From the NCBI RefSeq assembly GCF_003814705.1, contig NZ_RKRA01000001.1:2666001-2730000 (forward strand): DNA of 64,000 nucleotides. The letters run 5' to 3'. This DNA is from Georgenia muralis. GTDB taxonomy: Bacteria; Actinomycetota; Actinomycetes; Actinomycetales; Actinomycetaceae. Below, piece by piece: positions 8,484-19,136 of this stretch. The notes under the pieces were generated by a model that was not told the DNA's origin, did not search any database, and was given only the letters and a program-made list of their open reading frames with translations. The stretch's first letter is position 1; each line of letters opens with the position of its first letter. A program made the translations under genes and the position numbers.

Positions 8484-8915
8484 GTGTTCCTGGGAACCCA
8501 TGCACCTCGTCTCGACGACAAGGGTCGGCTGATCCTGCCCGCGAAGTTCCGTGACCAGCTCGCCACCGGTGTCGTCCTGACCAAGGGCCAGGAGCGGTGC
8601 CTGTACGCCTTCCCCACCCGCGACTTCGAGGAGATGCACCAGCGCCTGCGCCAGGCCCCCCTGGCGAGCAAGCAGGCCCGCGACTACCTGAGGGTCTTCC
8701 TCTCCGGTGCGACCGACGACCTCCCCGACAAGCAGGGCCGGATCACGATCCCGCCCCCGCTGCGCCGCTACGCCGGGCTCGAGCGCGACCTCGCCGTCAT
8801 CGGCGCTGGCTCCCGCATCGAGATCTGGGACGCCGGTGCCTGGGAGGCCTACCTGGCCGAGCAGGAGCAGGCCTTCGCCGAGACCGCCGAGGAGGTCATC
8901 CCCGGCCTCTTCTGA
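8484..8915 (+). CDS. mraZ: MraZ, transcriptional regulator of the dcw cluster
   Basis: A 143-residue DNA-binding protein with two SpoVT-AbrB-like swapped-hairpin halves, each with its key motif: [15 protein letters not shown] near residue 10 and [19 protein letters not shown] near residue 80. It is known in other bacteria to repress its own division and cell-wall operon. The GTG start at 8484 opens [11 protein letters not shown], the typical N-terminus, with AAGGGGG seven bases upstream. First gene of the dcw cluster; followed by a 181-base structured gap rather than tight coupling to rsmH. Confidence 0.95.
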   Translation: MFLGTHAPRLDDKGRLILPAKFRDQLATGVVLTKGQERCLYAFPTRDFEEMHQRLRQAPLASKQARDYLRVFLSGATDDLPDKQGRITIPPPLRRYAGLERDLAVIGAGSRIEIWDAGAWEAYLAEQEQAFAETAEEVIPGLF

Positions 8916-9096
8916 CGAACCGCCCCGACCGACCGACACGACGACGCACCACCCCAGCCCCCGCACGACGAGGTCTCTCACCGCACCTCTGGCGCACTTC
9001 CCCGGCGCCAGAGCAGCGGAGGGAGTCCTGGTCGGGCGGTGGAGGGCCCCCGACCAGCAACGCACCCGCCGCGACGCGGCAACCTGAGGAGATGGC
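8916..9096 (+). ncRNA. structured RNA before rsmH, candidate mraW RNA motif
   Basis: The mraZ-rsmH gap can fold into two clean hairpins. The first has 9-bp arms, CTCTGGCGC at 8987-8995 and GCGCCAGAG at 9005-9013, around the loop ACTTCCCCG. The second has 9-bp arms at 9028-9036 and 9049-9057. A conserved structured RNA called the mraW motif is known from actinobacteria in exactly this position, upstream of mraW (rsmH). Position and compact hairpins fit; I could not compare with the Rfam model, so assignment is provisional. Confidence 0.6.
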
Positions 9097-10104
9097 ATGA
9101 GTGAGGCCGACGCAGCGGCGCTGCACGTCCCGGTGCTCGCCGAGCGCTGCCTCGACCTCCTCGCGCCCGCGGTCGACGCGCCCGGCGCCGTGCTCGTCGA
9201 CGCGACCCTGGGGATGGGTGGGCACGCCGAGGCCGCGCTGCGACGCTTCCCCGCGCTGAGGGTCGTCGGCATCGACCGGGACCCCCAGGCCATCGCCCTC
9301 GCCTCGGCGCGGCTGGCGCCCTTCGCCGACCGGTTCACCGCCGTGCACACCACCTACGACCACGTCGACGACGTCGCCGCCGAGCACGGCCGCGCCGGGA
9401 CGGTCCAGGGCGTGCTCATGGACCTGGGCGTCTCCTCCCTCCAGCTCGACGCCGCCGACCGCGGCTTCGCCTACGCCCGGGACGCCCCGCTGGACATGCG
9501 GATGGACCAGAGCACGGGCATCTCGGCCGCCGAGCTCCTCGCCACCGCCGACCAGGCCGAGCTGCGGCGCATCCTCCGGGTGTACGGCGAGGAGAAGTTC
9601 GCCGGCCGGATCGCCGCGGCCATCGTGCGGCGCCGCGAGAGCCGTCCGCTGGCCCGGACGGGCGAGCTCGTGGAGATCGTCCGCGCGAACATCCCCCAGG
9701 CGGCGCGCCGGACGGGTGGGAACCCGGCCAAGCGCACCTTCCAGGCGCTGCGGATCGCGGTCAACGGCGAGCTCGAGGTGCTCGAGCGGGCCCTGCCGCG
9801 CGCGGTCGAGGCCCTCGCCGTCGGCGGGCGGATCGTCGTGGAGTCGTACCACTCCCTGGAGGACCGGGCCGTCAAGACCGTCCTCGCGCGCGGCGCCACG
9901 TCGTCGGCGCCGCCGGACATGCCGGTCGAGCCCGAGTCGCACCGCCCCTACCTGCGCCTGCTGACCCGCGGCGCGGAGGAGGCCGACGAGGCCGAACGGG
10001 CCCGCAACCCTCGCGCCACCTCGGTCCGCCTGCGCGCCGCGGAACGCCTCCGCCCCACCCCCGACCACCTGCTCCCGGCCACCCGAAGGAGGAACGACGC
10101 ATGA
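9097..10104 (+). CDS. rsmH: 16S rRNA (cytosine-1402 N4)-methyltransferase
   Basis: A 335-residue SAM-dependent enzyme that methylates N4 of C1402 in 16S rRNA. Motifs: [13 protein letters not shown] at the start, [18 protein letters not shown] (SAM loop), [11 protein letters not shown], and [12 protein letters not shown], then [15 protein letters not shown] typical of RsmH. ATG 9097 has GAGGAG eight bases upstream. It overlaps ftsL by four bases (ATGA), so the two are translationally coupled. Confidence 0.96.
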   Translation: MSEADAAALHVPVLAERCLDLLAPAVDAPGAVLVDATLGMGGHAEAALRRFPALRVVGIDRDPQAIALASARLAPFADRFTAVHTTYDHVDDVAAEHGRAGTVQGVLMDLGVSSLQLDAADRGFAYARDAPLDMRMDQSTGISAAELLATADQAELRRILRVYGEEKFAGRIAAAIVRRRESRPLARTGELVEIVRANIPQAARRTGGNPAKRTFQALRIAVNGELEVLERALPRAVEALAVGGRIVVESYHSLEDRAVKTVLARGATSSAPPDMPVEPESHRPYLRLLTRGAEEADEAERARNPRATSVRLRAAERLRPTPDHLLPATRRRNDA

Positions 10105-10493
10105 GCGCCGTCCCGGTCCGCGCGCAGACCGCGCCCCGCCCGCAGCACAGCTGGCGCCCGCGGCTGGAGGTCGTGGCCAGCCCCGTCCCGGCGCGCAGCG
10201 TCGTGCCCTTCCTCCTCCTGTGCGCGGCGGTCCTCGGGGCGGCGCTGCTCGGCGCCCTCCTGCTCAACACCCAGATGGCCGCCACGGCCTACGAGATCCA
10301 CGACCAGCAGGTGGCGCTGAACCGCCTCGACGAGGCGGAGGCCTCGCTCCGGGCCCAGGTCGAGCAGGCCGGCTCGCCCGCCGAGCTGCAGCGCCGCGCG
10401 GACGGCCTCGGCATGGTCCCGGCGGAGGGGATGCGCTTCGTCCAGCTCGCCGACGGCCGGCTCCTCGGTCTCCCGGAGGAGGGTGCGCCGTGA
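10101..10493 (+). CDS. ftsL: FtsL-like division protein
   Basis: A 130-residue bitopic membrane protein: basic, proline-rich cytoplasmic N-terminus (~30 residues), one membrane segment at about residues 34-58 ([20 protein letters not shown]), then a short heptad-like stretch ([20 protein letters not shown]). This is the FtsL/septum-initiator layout, the partner of FtsQ and FtsI/FtsW in the divisome. Sequence similarity in this family is low, so the call rests on size, topology and position between rsmH and ftsI. Overlaps ftsI by four bases (GTGA). Confidence 0.85.
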   Translation: MSAVPVRAQTAPRPQHSWRPRLEVVASPVPARSVVPFLLLCAAVLGAALLGALLLNTQMAATAYEIHDQQVALNRLDEAEASLRAQVEQAGSPAELQRRADGLGMVPAEGMRFVQLADGRLLGLPEEGAP

Positions 10494-12265
10494 GCGCCGG
10501 CGCCGTGCGCACCCGCACCCACGTGCGGCGGCAGGCCGCGCTCGTCGCGGTGCTGACGGTGCTGCTCGTCTTCTCCGGCCGCCTCGTCTACGTCCAGGCC
10601 TTCCAGGGGCCCGAGCTGGCCGAGCAGGCCAAGGACGACCGCACCCGGACCTCGGCGATCCGGGCCCCGCGCGGTGACATCCTCGACGCTGACGGCGAGG
10701 TGCTGGCCACCTCCGTCGAGCGTTTCAACGTCGGCGTCAACCAGCGGCTCATCAGGAACTACGTGGTCAAGGACGAGGACGGCGAGGTCGTCGGCGGCGG
10801 CGCGGCCGCGGCGGCCGAGGCCCTCGCGCCGCTGCTGGGCCGGGACAAGGCCGAGCTCGGCGCCCAGCTCGTGGGCGACTCCACGTTCGTCTACCTCGCC
10901 AAGGGCCTGACCCCGGAGCAGTGGCGCGAGATCGACGCGCTGCGGATCCCGGGCATCGAGCCGGAGGAGACGACGGAGCGCATCTACCCCAACGGCACCA
11001 CCGCCGGGAACGTCCTGGGCTTCGTCGGCGCGGACGGCCAGGGCCTCGCGGGGCTCGAGCTCACCTACGACGACGCCCTCACGGGCACCGACGGCTCGCT
11101 CACGGTGGAGATCGGCGGCACGGGCCAGGTCATCCCCACCGGCCACCGCGAGGAGGTGCCCGCGGCCCCCGGACAGACGGTGCACACCACCATCGACCGG
11201 GACCTGCAGTACTTCGCCCAGCGCAGCATCGACGAGGCCGTGGCCACCCACGGTGGTGCGTGGGGCGCCGTCGTCGTGGAGGAGGTCGGCACCGGGCGCA
11301 TCCTCGCGCTGGCCGACTCCGGCACCGTCGACCCCAACGACTTCCAGTCCTGGGATGCGCAGGACCGCGGCTCCCGGGCGGTCCAGAGCCCCTACGAGCC
11401 GGGCTCGACGGGCAAGCTGCCCACGTTCGCCATCGCGCTCGAGCAGGGCCTCGTCACCCCGGACACCGTCTTCACCGTCCCGGACACGCTCACCATGCCC
11501 AACGGCCAGACCTTCCGCGACAACAGCCCCCACGCCACCGAGACCCTCACCACCACCGGCGTGCTCCAGATGTCGTCGAACACCGGGACGGTCCAGATCG
11601 GCGACCTGGTCGACGACCGCGAGCGCTTCGAGCTCCTGCGCGCCTTCGGCTTCGGGGAGCGGACCGGGATCGAGCTGCCCGGCGAGAGCGCCGGCATCGT
11701 GCGCGACCCGGACACGTGGGACCGGCGCACCCGCTACACGACGATGTTCGGCCAGGGCATGTCGGTGACCCTGCTGCAGAACACCTCCATGGTGGCCACC
11801 CTCGGCAACGACGGCGTCCGGATGGCCCCGCACGTCGTGGACGGCACCACCGACGGTGACGGCGTCTTCACCCCCACCGAGGTCGCCGACGGCGAGGAGG
11901 TCCTCAGCCCTGCCACCGCCGAGACCATGCTGGCGATGATGGAGACGGTGGTCGCCGACGGCGGCACCGGCCCGCAGGGGGCGGTGCCCGGCTACCGGGT
12001 GGCCGCCAAGACCGGCACCGCCGAGATCCTCGACGCCGCGGGCGGACTGAGCAACCGGCTCGGGTCCTTCGTCGGCGTCGCGCCGGCGGAGGACCCGCGC
12101 GTCGCGGTCGGCGTGGTCGTCTACCGAGGCGCGGGCACCTCCTACGGCGGCACCGTCGCCGCTCCCACGTTCCGTGAGGTGACGGCGTTCGCCCTGCGCG
12201 AGATGGGCGTCGCGCCCAGCACCGAGCCCCCGCCCACGCTGGCCCTGACCCCGGAGCAGGGGTGA
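10490..12265 (+). CDS. ftsI: penicillin-binding protein, septal transpeptidase FtsI/PbpB
   Basis: A 591-residue class B penicillin-binding protein that cross-links septal peptidoglycan. One N-terminal membrane anchor (ALVAVLTVLLVFSGRLVYVQ), a dimerisation domain beginning IRAPRGDILDADGEVLA, and a transpeptidase domain with all three active motifs: PGSTGK (SxxK, catalytic serine), SSN, and KTGT. No PASTA domains follow. The GTG at 10490 overlaps the ftsL stop. Confidence 0.95.
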   Translation: MSAGAVRTRTHVRRQAALVAVLTVLLVFSGRLVYVQAFQGPELAEQAKDDRTRTSAIRAPRGDILDADGEVLATSVERFNVGVNQRLIRNYVVKDEDGEVVGGGAAAAAEALAPLLGRDKAELGAQLVGDSTFVYLAKGLTPEQWREIDALRIPGIEPEETTERIYPNGTTAGNVLGFVGADGQGLAGLELTYDDALTGTDGSLTVEIGGTGQVIPTGHREEVPAAPGQTVHTTIDRDLQYFAQRSIDEAVATHGGAWGAVVVEEVGTGRILALADSGTVDPNDFQSWDAQDRGSRAVQSPYEPGSTGKLPTFAIALEQGLVTPDTVFTVPDTLTMPNGQTFRDNSPHATETLTTTGVLQMSSNTGTVQIGDLVDDRERFELLRAFGFGERTGIELPGESAGIVRDPDTWDRRTRYTTMFGQGMSVTLLQNTSMVATLGNDGVRMAPHVVDGTTDGDGVFTPTEVADGEEVLSPATAETMLAMMETVVADGGTGPQGAVPGYRVAAKTGTAEILDAAGGLSNRLGSFVGVAPAEDPRVAVGVVVYRGAGTSYGGTVAAPTFREVTAFALREMGVAPSTEPPPTLALTPEQG

Positions 12266-12303
12266 GCCGGGCCCTCCCGGATGGCCGTCGCCGCGCGGGG
12301 GGG

Positions 12304-12318
12304 AACAATGGGGCGGTG
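12304..12318 (+). promoter_or_regulatory. possible internal leaderless promoter for murE
   Basis: AACAAT at 12304-12309 is followed by six bases and then GTG 12316. This is the same -10 to start-codon spacing seen at dnaE, hisD, hisC and argC in this window, so transcription could begin at the GTG itself. The -35 region is unclear. Confidence 0.4.
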
Positions 12319-13854
12319 ACCGCCAGCCCCGATGACCCCCTGCGCCCGGCCGCGCCCGCACCCCGGCGCCTCGGCGACCTCGCCGGGGCGTTCGCCCTGT
12401 CACCCGCCGGTCCCGGCGAGGGGTGGGCGTGCGTCGAGGTCACCGGCGTGAGCGCGGACAACCGCCTCGTGCGCGGCGGTGAGCTGTTCGCCGCCCACGC
12501 CGGCGCCCACGTCCACGGCGCCCGCTTCGTCCCCGCGGCGGTCGCCGCCGGCGCCCGGGCCGTCCTGACCGACCCCGCGGGCGCGGAGCTGCTCGCGGCG
12601 GCGGACCCCGGCGTCCCGGTCCTGGTGACCCCCGACGTCCCGGCCCTGCTCGGACGGCTCGCCGCCGACCTCTACGGCCACCCGGGCCGGGCGCTGGGGA
12701 CCTTTGCCGTCACCGGCACGAACGGCAAGACGACGACGGCGTTCATGGTCGACCACGCCCTGCGGTCGCTGGGGCGCCGGACGGGGCTCATCGGCACCGT
12801 GGAGGTCCGTGTCGGTGACCGCGCGGTCCCCGCCACCCTCACCACCCCGCAGCCCGCCGACCTCCAGGCCCTGCTCGCGGCGATGGTCGCCGACGGCGTC
12901 GACGACCTCGTCATGGAGGTCTCCTCCCACGCCCTGGCGCTCGGCCGGGTCGACCCGCTCGTCTACGACGTCGCCGGGTTCACCAACCTCACCGCCGACC
13001 ACCTCGACTTCCACGGCGACCTCGAGGGCTACTACGCCGCCAAGGCCTCCCTGTTCGACATCTCACGCACGGGCGTGGTGGTCGCGGACGACCGGTGGGG
13101 GCGACGCCTCGCGGCCGAGACCGGCGACGCCGTCGCGGCCCTGACGACCGGGCCCGGCGGGGACTGGACCGTCACCGGCGTCGAGGCCGACGCCACCGGC
13201 TCGGCGTTCACCCTCGCCCACCGCGACGGACGGAGCCTGCGCACCCGGACGGACCTGCCGGGGGCGTTCAACGTGGCGAACGCCGCTCTCGCCGCCGCCA
13301 TGGTCCTCACCTCCGGGGTGGCCCCGGCCGAGCTCGAGGACGCCCTCGCGGGCGCCGGCGGGCTGAGCCCGCAGGTGCCCGGACGCATGGAGCAGCTCGG
13401 CGACCGCCCCCGCGTGGTCGTCGACTTCGCGCACAACACCGACGCCCTCGTCCAGGCCCTCGCGGCCCTGCGCCCGACGACCACCGGCCGCCTCCACGTC
13501 GTGATCGGCGCGGCCGGCGACCGCGACCGTGCGAAGCGGCCCGAGATGGGCCGGGCCGCCGTCGACGGCGCCGACACGGTCATCGTCACCGACGACGACC
13601 CCCACGACGAGCCCGCGGCACAGATCCGCGCCGAGGTCCTCGCCGGCACCACGGGCGCAGCGGTGCGCGAGATCGCCGACCGGGCCGAGGCCATCCGCAC
13701 GGCGGTCCTCGAGGCCGCCGACGACGACACCGTGCTCGTGGCCGGCCGCGGCCACGAGACGGTCCAGGAGGTCGCCGGGGTGGACCACCACCTCGACGAC
13801 CGCGAGGAGGTGCGCGCCGCCCTGGCGCTGCGCGCGGGAGGACAGCACGCATGA
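12316..13854 (+). CDS. murE: UDP-MurNAc-L-Ala-D-Glu ligase MurE (probably Lys/Orn-specific)
   Basis: A 512-residue Mur ligase that adds the third stem-peptide residue. Seen: [17 protein letters not shown] (N-domain), [18 protein letters not shown] (ATP loop), and [12 protein letters not shown]. The position that selects the amino acid reads TDDDPHDEP, not the TDDNPRxE of meso-diaminopimelate enzymes; loss of that Asn and Arg implies L-lysine or L-ornithine. A GTG at 12262 overlapping ftsI is in frame, but the 18 added residues are unconserved and GTG 12316 has a promoter-like box, so I prefer 12316. Overlaps murF by four bases. Confidence 0.93.
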   Translation: MTASPDDPLRPAAPAPRRLGDLAGAFALSPAGPGEGWACVEVTGVSADNRLVRGGELFAAHAGAHVHGARFVPAAVAAGARAVLTDPAGAELLAAADPGVPVLVTPDVPALLGRLAADLYGHPGRALGTFAVTGTNGKTTTAFMVDHALRSLGRRTGLIGTVEVRVGDRAVPATLTTPQPADLQALLAAMVADGVDDLVMEVSSHALALGRVDPLVYDVAGFTNLTADHLDFHGDLEGYYAAKASLFDISRTGVVVADDRWGRRLAAETGDAVAALTTGPGGDWTVTGVEADATGSAFTLAHRDGRSLRTRTDLPGAFNVANAALAAAMVLTSGVAPAELEDALAGAGGLSPQVPGRMEQLGDRPRVVVDFAHNTDALVQALAALRPTTTGRLHVVIGAAGDRDRAKRPEMGRAAVDGADTVIVTDDDPHDEPAAQIRAEVLAGTTGAAVREIADRAEAIRTAVLEAADDDTVLVAGRGHETVQEVAGVDHHLDDREEVRAALALRAGGQHA

Positions 13855-15320
13855 TCACGATGACCCTGCGCGAGGTCGCCGCCGTCACCGGCGGCCGGCT
13901 CGCGGCGGACGGGCCGGAGGTGGTCGTCGACGGCGAGGTCGTCATCGACTCGCGCCAGGCCGGCCCCGGCACGCTCGTCGCGGCGTTCGTCGGCTCCACG
14001 GCCGACGGCCACGAGCACGTCCCCGGGGCCCTGGCCGCCGGTGCGGCCGGCGCCCTGGTCAGCCGTCCGGACGTGGCCGAGGCCGCCGGCGCGGACCCCG
14101 CCCGCCTGGTCGTCGTCGACGACGTCGCCGCCGCCCTGGGCCGGCTCGCCCGGCACGTCCTGGCGAGCCTGCGCGGCGACGGCGACGGACCGCGGGTCGT
14201 GGCGGTGACCGGCTCGGTCGGCAAGACCACGACCAAGGACCTCCTCGCCCACCTCCTCGCCCCGCTCGGGGACCTCATCGCCCCGCCGGGCTCGTTCAAC
14301 AACGAGATCGGCCTGCCGCTGACCGTGCTGCGCGCGCGGCCCTCCACCGCCACCCTCGTCCTGGAGATGGGCGCGGACCACGTGGGCAACCTCGAGTACC
14401 TCACCTCGGTCGCGCCGCCGGACGTCGCGGTCGTCCTGGCGGTCGGCCGGGCCCACCTCGGGGAGTTCGGCGGCATCGAGAACGTCGCCAGGGCCAAGTC
14501 CGAGCTCGTCGCCGGCCTGCGGCCCACCGGCACGGCCGTGCTCAACGCCGACGACCGTCGCGTGGCGGCCATGGCGCCCCTGGCTCCCGGGCCGGTGCGC
14601 ACCTTCGGCCGCGGCGACGCCGACGTCGTGGCCACCGACGTCGTCCTGGACGACGCCGGCCGCGCCTCCTTCACGCTCACCTCGCCGGCCGGCGCGGCGC
14701 GCGTGCGCCTGGCGCTGGTGGGGGAGCACCACGTCCACAACGCCCTCGCCGCCGCCGCGGTCGCCCTCGAGCTCGGCCTGACCCCGGCGCAGGTGGCCGA
14801 CCTGCTCGCCGCCGCGCCGGCGGCCAGCCCGCACCGCATGGCCGTGACCGACCGGGCCGACGGCGTGCGGGTGGTCGACGACTCCTACAACGCCAACCCC
14901 GACTCGGTGCGCGCGGGCCTGCGGGCGCTGGCCACCCTCGGTGCGGGCCGGCGCAGGGTCGCGGTGCTGGGGGAGATGCTCGAGCTCGGCGCGGACTCCG
15001 CCGCCGAGCACGACGCCGCCGGGGCGGACGCCGTCGCCCTCGGGGCCGACGTCGTCCTCGCCGTCGGCGCGGGGACCGCGCCGCTCGCCGCCGGGGCACG
15101 CCGTGCCGCGGGCGCCGGGACCACCGGCTCGGCCGGGTCCGACAGGCCCGCCGTGGAGGTCGTCGAGGTGCCCGACGTCGACGCCGCCGAGGCGGACCTG
15201 CGCGACCGGCTCCGCCCGGGCGACGTCGTGCTCCTCAAGGGCTCCAACGGCTCGGGGATCTGGCGGCTCGCGGACGCCCTGCTCACCGGCACCGACACCC
15301 GCGGGAGGATGCCCTCATGA
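13851..15320 (+). CDS. murF: UDP-MurNAc-tripeptide D-alanyl-D-alanine ligase
   Basis: A 489-residue Mur ligase that attaches D-Ala-D-Ala to complete the stem pentapeptide. ATP loop [17 protein letters not shown] near residue 120; [14 protein letters not shown] and [14 protein letters not shown] are MurF-specific; [18 protein letters not shown] is the C-terminal signature. ATG 13851 is preceded by GGGAGGAC and overlaps the murE stop. Its own end overlaps mraY. Confidence 0.95.
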   Translation: MITMTLREVAAVTGGRLAADGPEVVVDGEVVIDSRQAGPGTLVAAFVGSTADGHEHVPGALAAGAAGALVSRPDVAEAAGADPARLVVVDDVAAALGRLARHVLASLRGDGDGPRVVAVTGSVGKTTTKDLLAHLLAPLGDLIAPPGSFNNEIGLPLTVLRARPSTATLVLEMGADHVGNLEYLTSVAPPDVAVVLAVGRAHLGEFGGIENVARAKSELVAGLRPTGTAVLNADDRRVAAMAPLAPGPVRTFGRGDADVVATDVVLDDAGRASFTLTSPAGAARVRLALVGEHHVHNALAAAAVALELGLTPAQVADLLAAAPAASPHRMAVTDRADGVRVVDDSYNANPDSVRAGLRALATLGAGRRRVAVLGEMLELGADSAAEHDAAGADAVALGADVVLAVGAGTAPLAAGARRAAGAGTTGSAGSDRPAVEVVEVPDVDAAEADLRDRLRPGDVVLLKGSNGSGIWRLADALLTGTDTRGRMPS

Positions 15321-16402
15321 TGGCCGTGCTCATCGCCGGCGCGGTCGCGCTCGTGCTCTCGATGGGCGGCACACCGCTGTTCATCCGCCTCCTCGTGGCC
15401 AAGAACTACGGCCAGTTCATCCGCCAGGACGGCCCGACGGCCCACTTCACCAAGCGCGGCACGCCGACCATGGGCGGGGTCGTCATCATCGCGGCCACCG
15501 TGCTGGGCTACGCCGCGGCGAACCTCGCCACCGGCCGCCTGCCCAACGCCTCCGGCCTGCTCCTGCTGCTGCTCATGGTCGGCATGGGCTTCATCGGCTT
15601 CCTCGACGACTACATCAAGATCTCCCGGCAGCGCTCCCTGGGCCTGGACGAGCGCGGCAAGATCATCGGGCAGGCCGTCATCGGCGTCGGCTGGGCCGTG
15701 CTGGCGCTGCAGTTCCCCAACGAGAACTTCCGCACCCCGGCCTCCACGGAGATCTCGCTCATCCGGGACACCGGCATCGACCTGGCGTGGGCCGGGGCCG
15801 GGCTCGGGCTCGTCCTGTTCGTCCTGTGGGCGAACTTCCTCATCACCGCCTGGTCCAACGCCGTCAACCTCACCGACGGCCTCGACGGCCTCGCGACGGG
15901 CACCTCGATGCTGGTCTTCGGGGCGTACACCGTCATCACGATCTGGCAGTCCAACCAGTCCTGCCAGTTCCTCACCGAGCCGGGCCAGGGCTGCTACGAG
16001 GTCCGCGACCCCCGCGACCTCGCCATCGTCACCGCCGCCATCGTCGGTGCCAGCTTCGGGTTCCTGTGGTGGAACACCTCGCCCGCGCAGATCTTCATGG
16101 GTGACACCGGGTCCCTCGCGCTCGGCGGGGCGCTGGCGGGCCTGTCGATCCTCACGCGCACCGAGATCCTCGGTGCCGTCATCGGCGGGCTCTTCGTCAT
16201 CATCGTCATGTCCGACGTCATCCAGATCGGCTTCTTCAAGGCGACCGGGAAGCGGGTGTTCCGCATGGCGCCCCTGCACCACCACTTCGAGCTCAAGGGC
16301 TGGGGCGAGGTGACGATCGTCGTGCGGTTCTGGATCATCGCCGCGCTGTTCGCCTCCGCAGGGCTCGGCCTCTTCTACGCCGAGTGGGTGTCGGTCGCGT
16401 GA
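15317..16402 (+). CDS. mraY: phospho-MurNAc-pentapeptide transferase
   Basis: A 361-residue integral membrane enzyme that transfers phospho-MurNAc-pentapeptide to undecaprenyl phosphate, giving lipid I. About ten membrane segments. Diagnostic motifs: [21 protein letters not shown] (catalytic Asp pair), [26 protein letters not shown] and the cytoplasmic [14 protein letters not shown] 15317 overlaps murF by four bases; a second ATG follows at 15320. Confidence 0.97.
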   Translation: MMAVLIAGAVALVLSMGGTPLFIRLLVAKNYGQFIRQDGPTAHFTKRGTPTMGGVVIIAATVLGYAAANLATGRLPNASGLLLLLLMVGMGFIGFLDDYIKISRQRSLGLDERGKIIGQAVIGVGWAVLALQFPNENFRTPASTEISLIRDTGIDLAWAGAGLGLVLFVLWANFLITAWSNAVNLTDGLDGLATGTSMLVFGAYTVITIWQSNQSCQFLTEPGQGCYEVRDPRDLAIVTAAIVGASFGFLWWNTSPAQIFMGDTGSLALGGALAGLSILTRTEILGAVIGGLFVIIVMSDVIQIGFFKATGKRVFRMAPLHHHFELKGWGEVTIVVRFWIIAALFASAGLGLFYAEWVSVA

Positions 16403-17880
16403 GCGGGCTCAGCGGGGCGCGGGTCGCCGTCGTCGGTCTGGGCACCTCGGGCAGGGCCGCGATCGAGGCGCTCGCCGCGGCGGGTGCGACGCCGGCCGGC
16501 CACGACGTCAGCGAGGCCGCGCTCGAGGCCGCCCGGACCGGCGCGGAGGTGCCCGCCGGGACGGCGCTGCACCACGCGGCCGGACCGGACGCCCTGGCGG
16601 CGGCGGTGATCGACTCCCGCCCCGACGTCGTCGTCGTCTCCCCGGGCGTCCCGGCCGTCTCCCCGCTGCACACCGGGGCGGCCGCCGCCGGCCTGACGGT
16701 GTGGAGCGAGGTGGAGCTGGCGTGGCGGCTGCGCGCCCCGCGGCCGGACGGCACCTTCGCCCCCTGGCTCACCCTCACCGGCACCAACGGCAAGACGACG
16801 ACGGTGGGGATGCTCGAGTCGATCCTCACCGCCGCGGGTGAGCGGGCCGAGGCCGTGGGCAACGTCGGCACCCCCATCGTGCGGGTCGCGACCCGGCGGG
16901 GGCCCGACGCCCCGGACGTCCTGGCGGTGGAGCTGTCCAGCTTCCAGCTGCACTCCACCCTCAGCGTCAGCCCCCAGGCCGCCGCGTGCCTGAACATCGC
17001 CCCCGACCACATCGACTGGCACGGCTCGTACGAGGCCTACGCCGCAGACAAGGCGAAGGTGTACGAGCGCACCCAGGTCGCGTGCGTCTACAACGAGGCC
17101 GACCCCGCCACCCGCGCCATGGTCGAGGAGGCCGACGTCGTCGAGGGCGCCCGGGCCGTCGGCTTCACCCGCGGCACCCCCGGTCTCGGGCAGCTCGGCC
17201 TCGTCGAGGACTACCTCGTCGACCGGGCCTTCGGCGCCGAGCGCCGGCACAGCGCCGCCGAGCTCGCCACCCTGGCGGACCTGGCCCACCTCGCCCCGCA
17301 GGGCACGGAGGTCCCGGCCCACGTCGTCGCCAACGCCCTGGCGGCGGCCGCCCTCGCCCGGGCCCACGGGGTCGCCCCGGAGCACGTGCGCGACGGTCTG
17401 CGCGCCTACGCCGGCGGCGGGCACCGCATCGAGCTCGTCGCCCGGGCCGGCGGGGTCAGCTTCGTCGACGACTCCAAGGCGACCAACGCCCACGCCGCCG
17501 CCGCCTCCCTCGGCGCCCAGCCCGCCGGCACGGTGGTGTGGGTGGCCGGCGGGCTCGCGAAGGGCGCCCGGTTCGACGACCTCGTCCGCGCCCACGCCGA
17601 CCGGCTGCGCGCCGTCGTCCTCATCGGCACCGACCGCGAGCCGCTGCGCTCGGCCCTGGCACGACACGCGGCCGACGTCCCGGTGATCGAGGTGGTCCCC
17701 GGCGAGGATGGCAGCGTGATGCCGTGCGCCGTCACCGAGGCGGCCCGGCTCGCCCGGCCCGGTGACACGGTGCTGCTGGCCCCGGCGTGCGCGTCGATGG
17801 ACCAGTTCGCCGGCTACGCCGCGCGGGGTGAGGCGTTCACCCGCGCGGCGCGGGAGCTCGAGGGGAGGATCGGCCGATGA
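16399..17880 (+). CDS. murD: UDP-MurNAc-L-alanine:D-glutamate ligase
   Basis: A 493-residue Mur ligase adding D-glutamate to UDP-MurNAc-L-Ala. N-terminal nucleotide loop [20 protein letters not shown] loop [46 protein letters not shown] and [19 protein letters not shown] at the C-terminus, all typical. GTG 16399 overlaps the mraY stop (GTGA); upstream in-frame GTGs would run into mraY. Confidence 0.95.
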   Translation: MSGLSGARVAVVGLGTSGRAAIEALAAAGATPAGHDVSEAALEAARTGAEVPAGTALHHAAGPDALAAAVIDSRPDVVVVSPGVPAVSPLHTGAAAAGLTVWSEVELAWRLRAPRPDGTFAPWLTLTGTNGKTTTVGMLESILTAAGERAEAVGNVGTPIVRVATRRGPDAPDVLAVELSSFQLHSTLSVSPQAAACLNIAPDHIDWHGSYEAYAADKAKVYERTQVACVYNEADPATRAMVEEADVVEGARAVGFTRGTPGLGQLGLVEDYLVDRAFGAERRHSAAELATLADLAHLAPQGTEVPAHVVANALAAAALARAHGVAPEHVRDGLRAYAGGGHRIELVARAGGVSFVDDSKATNAHAAAASLGAQPAGTVVWVAGGLAKGARFDDLVRAHADRLRAVVLIGTDREPLRSALARHAADVPVIEVVPGEDGSVMPCAVTEAARLARPGDTVLLAPACASMDQFAGYAARGEAFTRAARELEGRIGR

Positions 17881-19136
17881 CGACCCTCGACGGCACGCGC
17901 CGCGTCCGCACCGGCCGGACCACCACCGCCCGGGCGACCGCCCGGGAGGGAGGGCGCACCGAGATCGCGGCGCTGAGCTACTACCTCGTCGGCGGGGCGT
18001 CCCTGCTCCTGCTGGCCATCGGGGTGGTCATGGTCCTCTCCGCCTCGACCATCGACTCCATCCGGACCACCGGCAGCCCCTACGACGGGTTCCTCGGCCA
18101 GATGACGTTCGTCCTGCTCGGCCTGCCCCTGGCGGTCGTCGCCTCCCGCATCCCCGTGCGCTGGTACCGCCGCCTGGCCTGGCCGGCGCTCCTCGGCGCC
18201 CTGGGGATGCAGATGCTCATCTTCACCCCCCTCGGGGTGGAGGTGAACGGCAACACCAACTGGATCGAGATCCCCGGCACCGGTCAGAGCGTCCAGCCCT
18301 CGGAGTTCGTCAAGCTCGGGCTCGCGCTGTGGCTCGGGCTGGTCCTGTCCCGCAAGGGCCGCCTCCTCGAGCAGTGGCGCCACGTCCTGGTCCCCGGGGG
18401 ACTGGGGGCCGGCGCCGGCCTGGGCCTCGTCCTCGCCGGGCACGACATGGGCACCGGCCTCGTCATCGTCGCGCTCATCGGCGGGGCGTTCTTCGTCGCG
18501 GGCCTGCCGCTGCGCTGGTTCGCCGGCGCCGCCGTCGCCGGGGCGGGGGCCGCGGCCTTCCTCGTCGCCCTCAAGCCCTCCCGCATGAACCGCGTCATGA
18601 GCTTCCTCGGGCTCTCCGAGGCCGACCCGTCCGGGGTGGGCTTCCAGACCCAGCACGGGCTGTGGGGGCTGGGCACCGGCGGCATCTCCGGCGTCGGCCT
18701 GGGCGCGTCGCGCGAGAAGTGGTCCTACCTGCCCGAGGCGCAGAACGACTTCATCTTCGCGATCGTCGGCGAGGAGCTGGGCCTGCTCGGCACCCTCCTC
18801 GTCCTCGGGCTCCTCGGCGCGCTGGCCGTGGGGATGTTCCGGGTCGTCCGGCGCCACCGCGACCCCTTCGTCCAGATCACCACCGGTGCCGTCGCCACGT
18901 GGATCCTCGCCCAGTCGCTCATCAACATCGGCGTGGTCATCGGGCTCCTGCCCGTCATCGGGATCCCGCTGCCCCTGGTCTCCGCGGGCGGCTCCGCGAT
19001 GATCTCCACGCTGCTGGCCATCGGCGTCGTGCTGGCCTTCGCACGGTCGGAGCCGGGTGCCGCGCAGGCCCTGGCCACCCGTGGCGGCGTGGTGCGCCGA
19101 TCCCTCGCGGTGGTGGGGAGGGGCCGACGTGGCTGA
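17877..19136 (+). CDS. ftsW: lipid II polymerase FtsW (SEDS)
   Basis: A 419-residue SEDS-family membrane protein, the septal peptidoglycan polymerase that works with FtsI. About ten membrane segments after a basic cytoplasmic N-terminus of ~35 residues. Family motifs: VQPSEFVKLGLALWLG, AGHDMGTGLVI (with the functional Asp), REKWSYLPEAQNDFIFAIVG and PVIGIPLPLVSAGGSAMIS. ATG 17877 overlaps murD by four bases. Its end overlaps murG by eight bases. Confidence 0.95.
   Translation: MTTLDGTRRVRTGRTTTARATAREGGRTEIAALSYYLVGGASLLLLAIGVVMVLSASTIDSIRTTGSPYDGFLGQMTFVLLGLPLAVVASRIPVRWYRRLAWPALLGALGMQMLIFTPLGVEVNGNTNWIEIPGTGQSVQPSEFVKLGLALWLGLVLSRKGRLLEQWRHVLVPGGLGAGAGLGLVLAGHDMGTGLVIVALIGGAFFVAGLPLRWFAGAAVAGAGAAAFLVALKPSRMNRVMSFLGLSEADPSGVGFQTQHGLWGLGTGGISGVGLGASREKWSYLPEAQNDFIFAIVGEELGLLGTLLVLGLLGALAVGMFRVVRRHRDPFVQITTGAVATWILAQSLINIGVVIGLLPVIGIPLPLVSAGGSAMISTLLAIGVVLAFARSEPGAAQALATRGGVVRRSLAVVGRGRRG

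Noticed and set aside
12262-12315. Extended murE N-terminus from GTG 12262
   Set aside because: Residues are unconserved and Gly/Arg-rich; start at 12316 fits both homology and a promoter-like box. It cannot be excluded.
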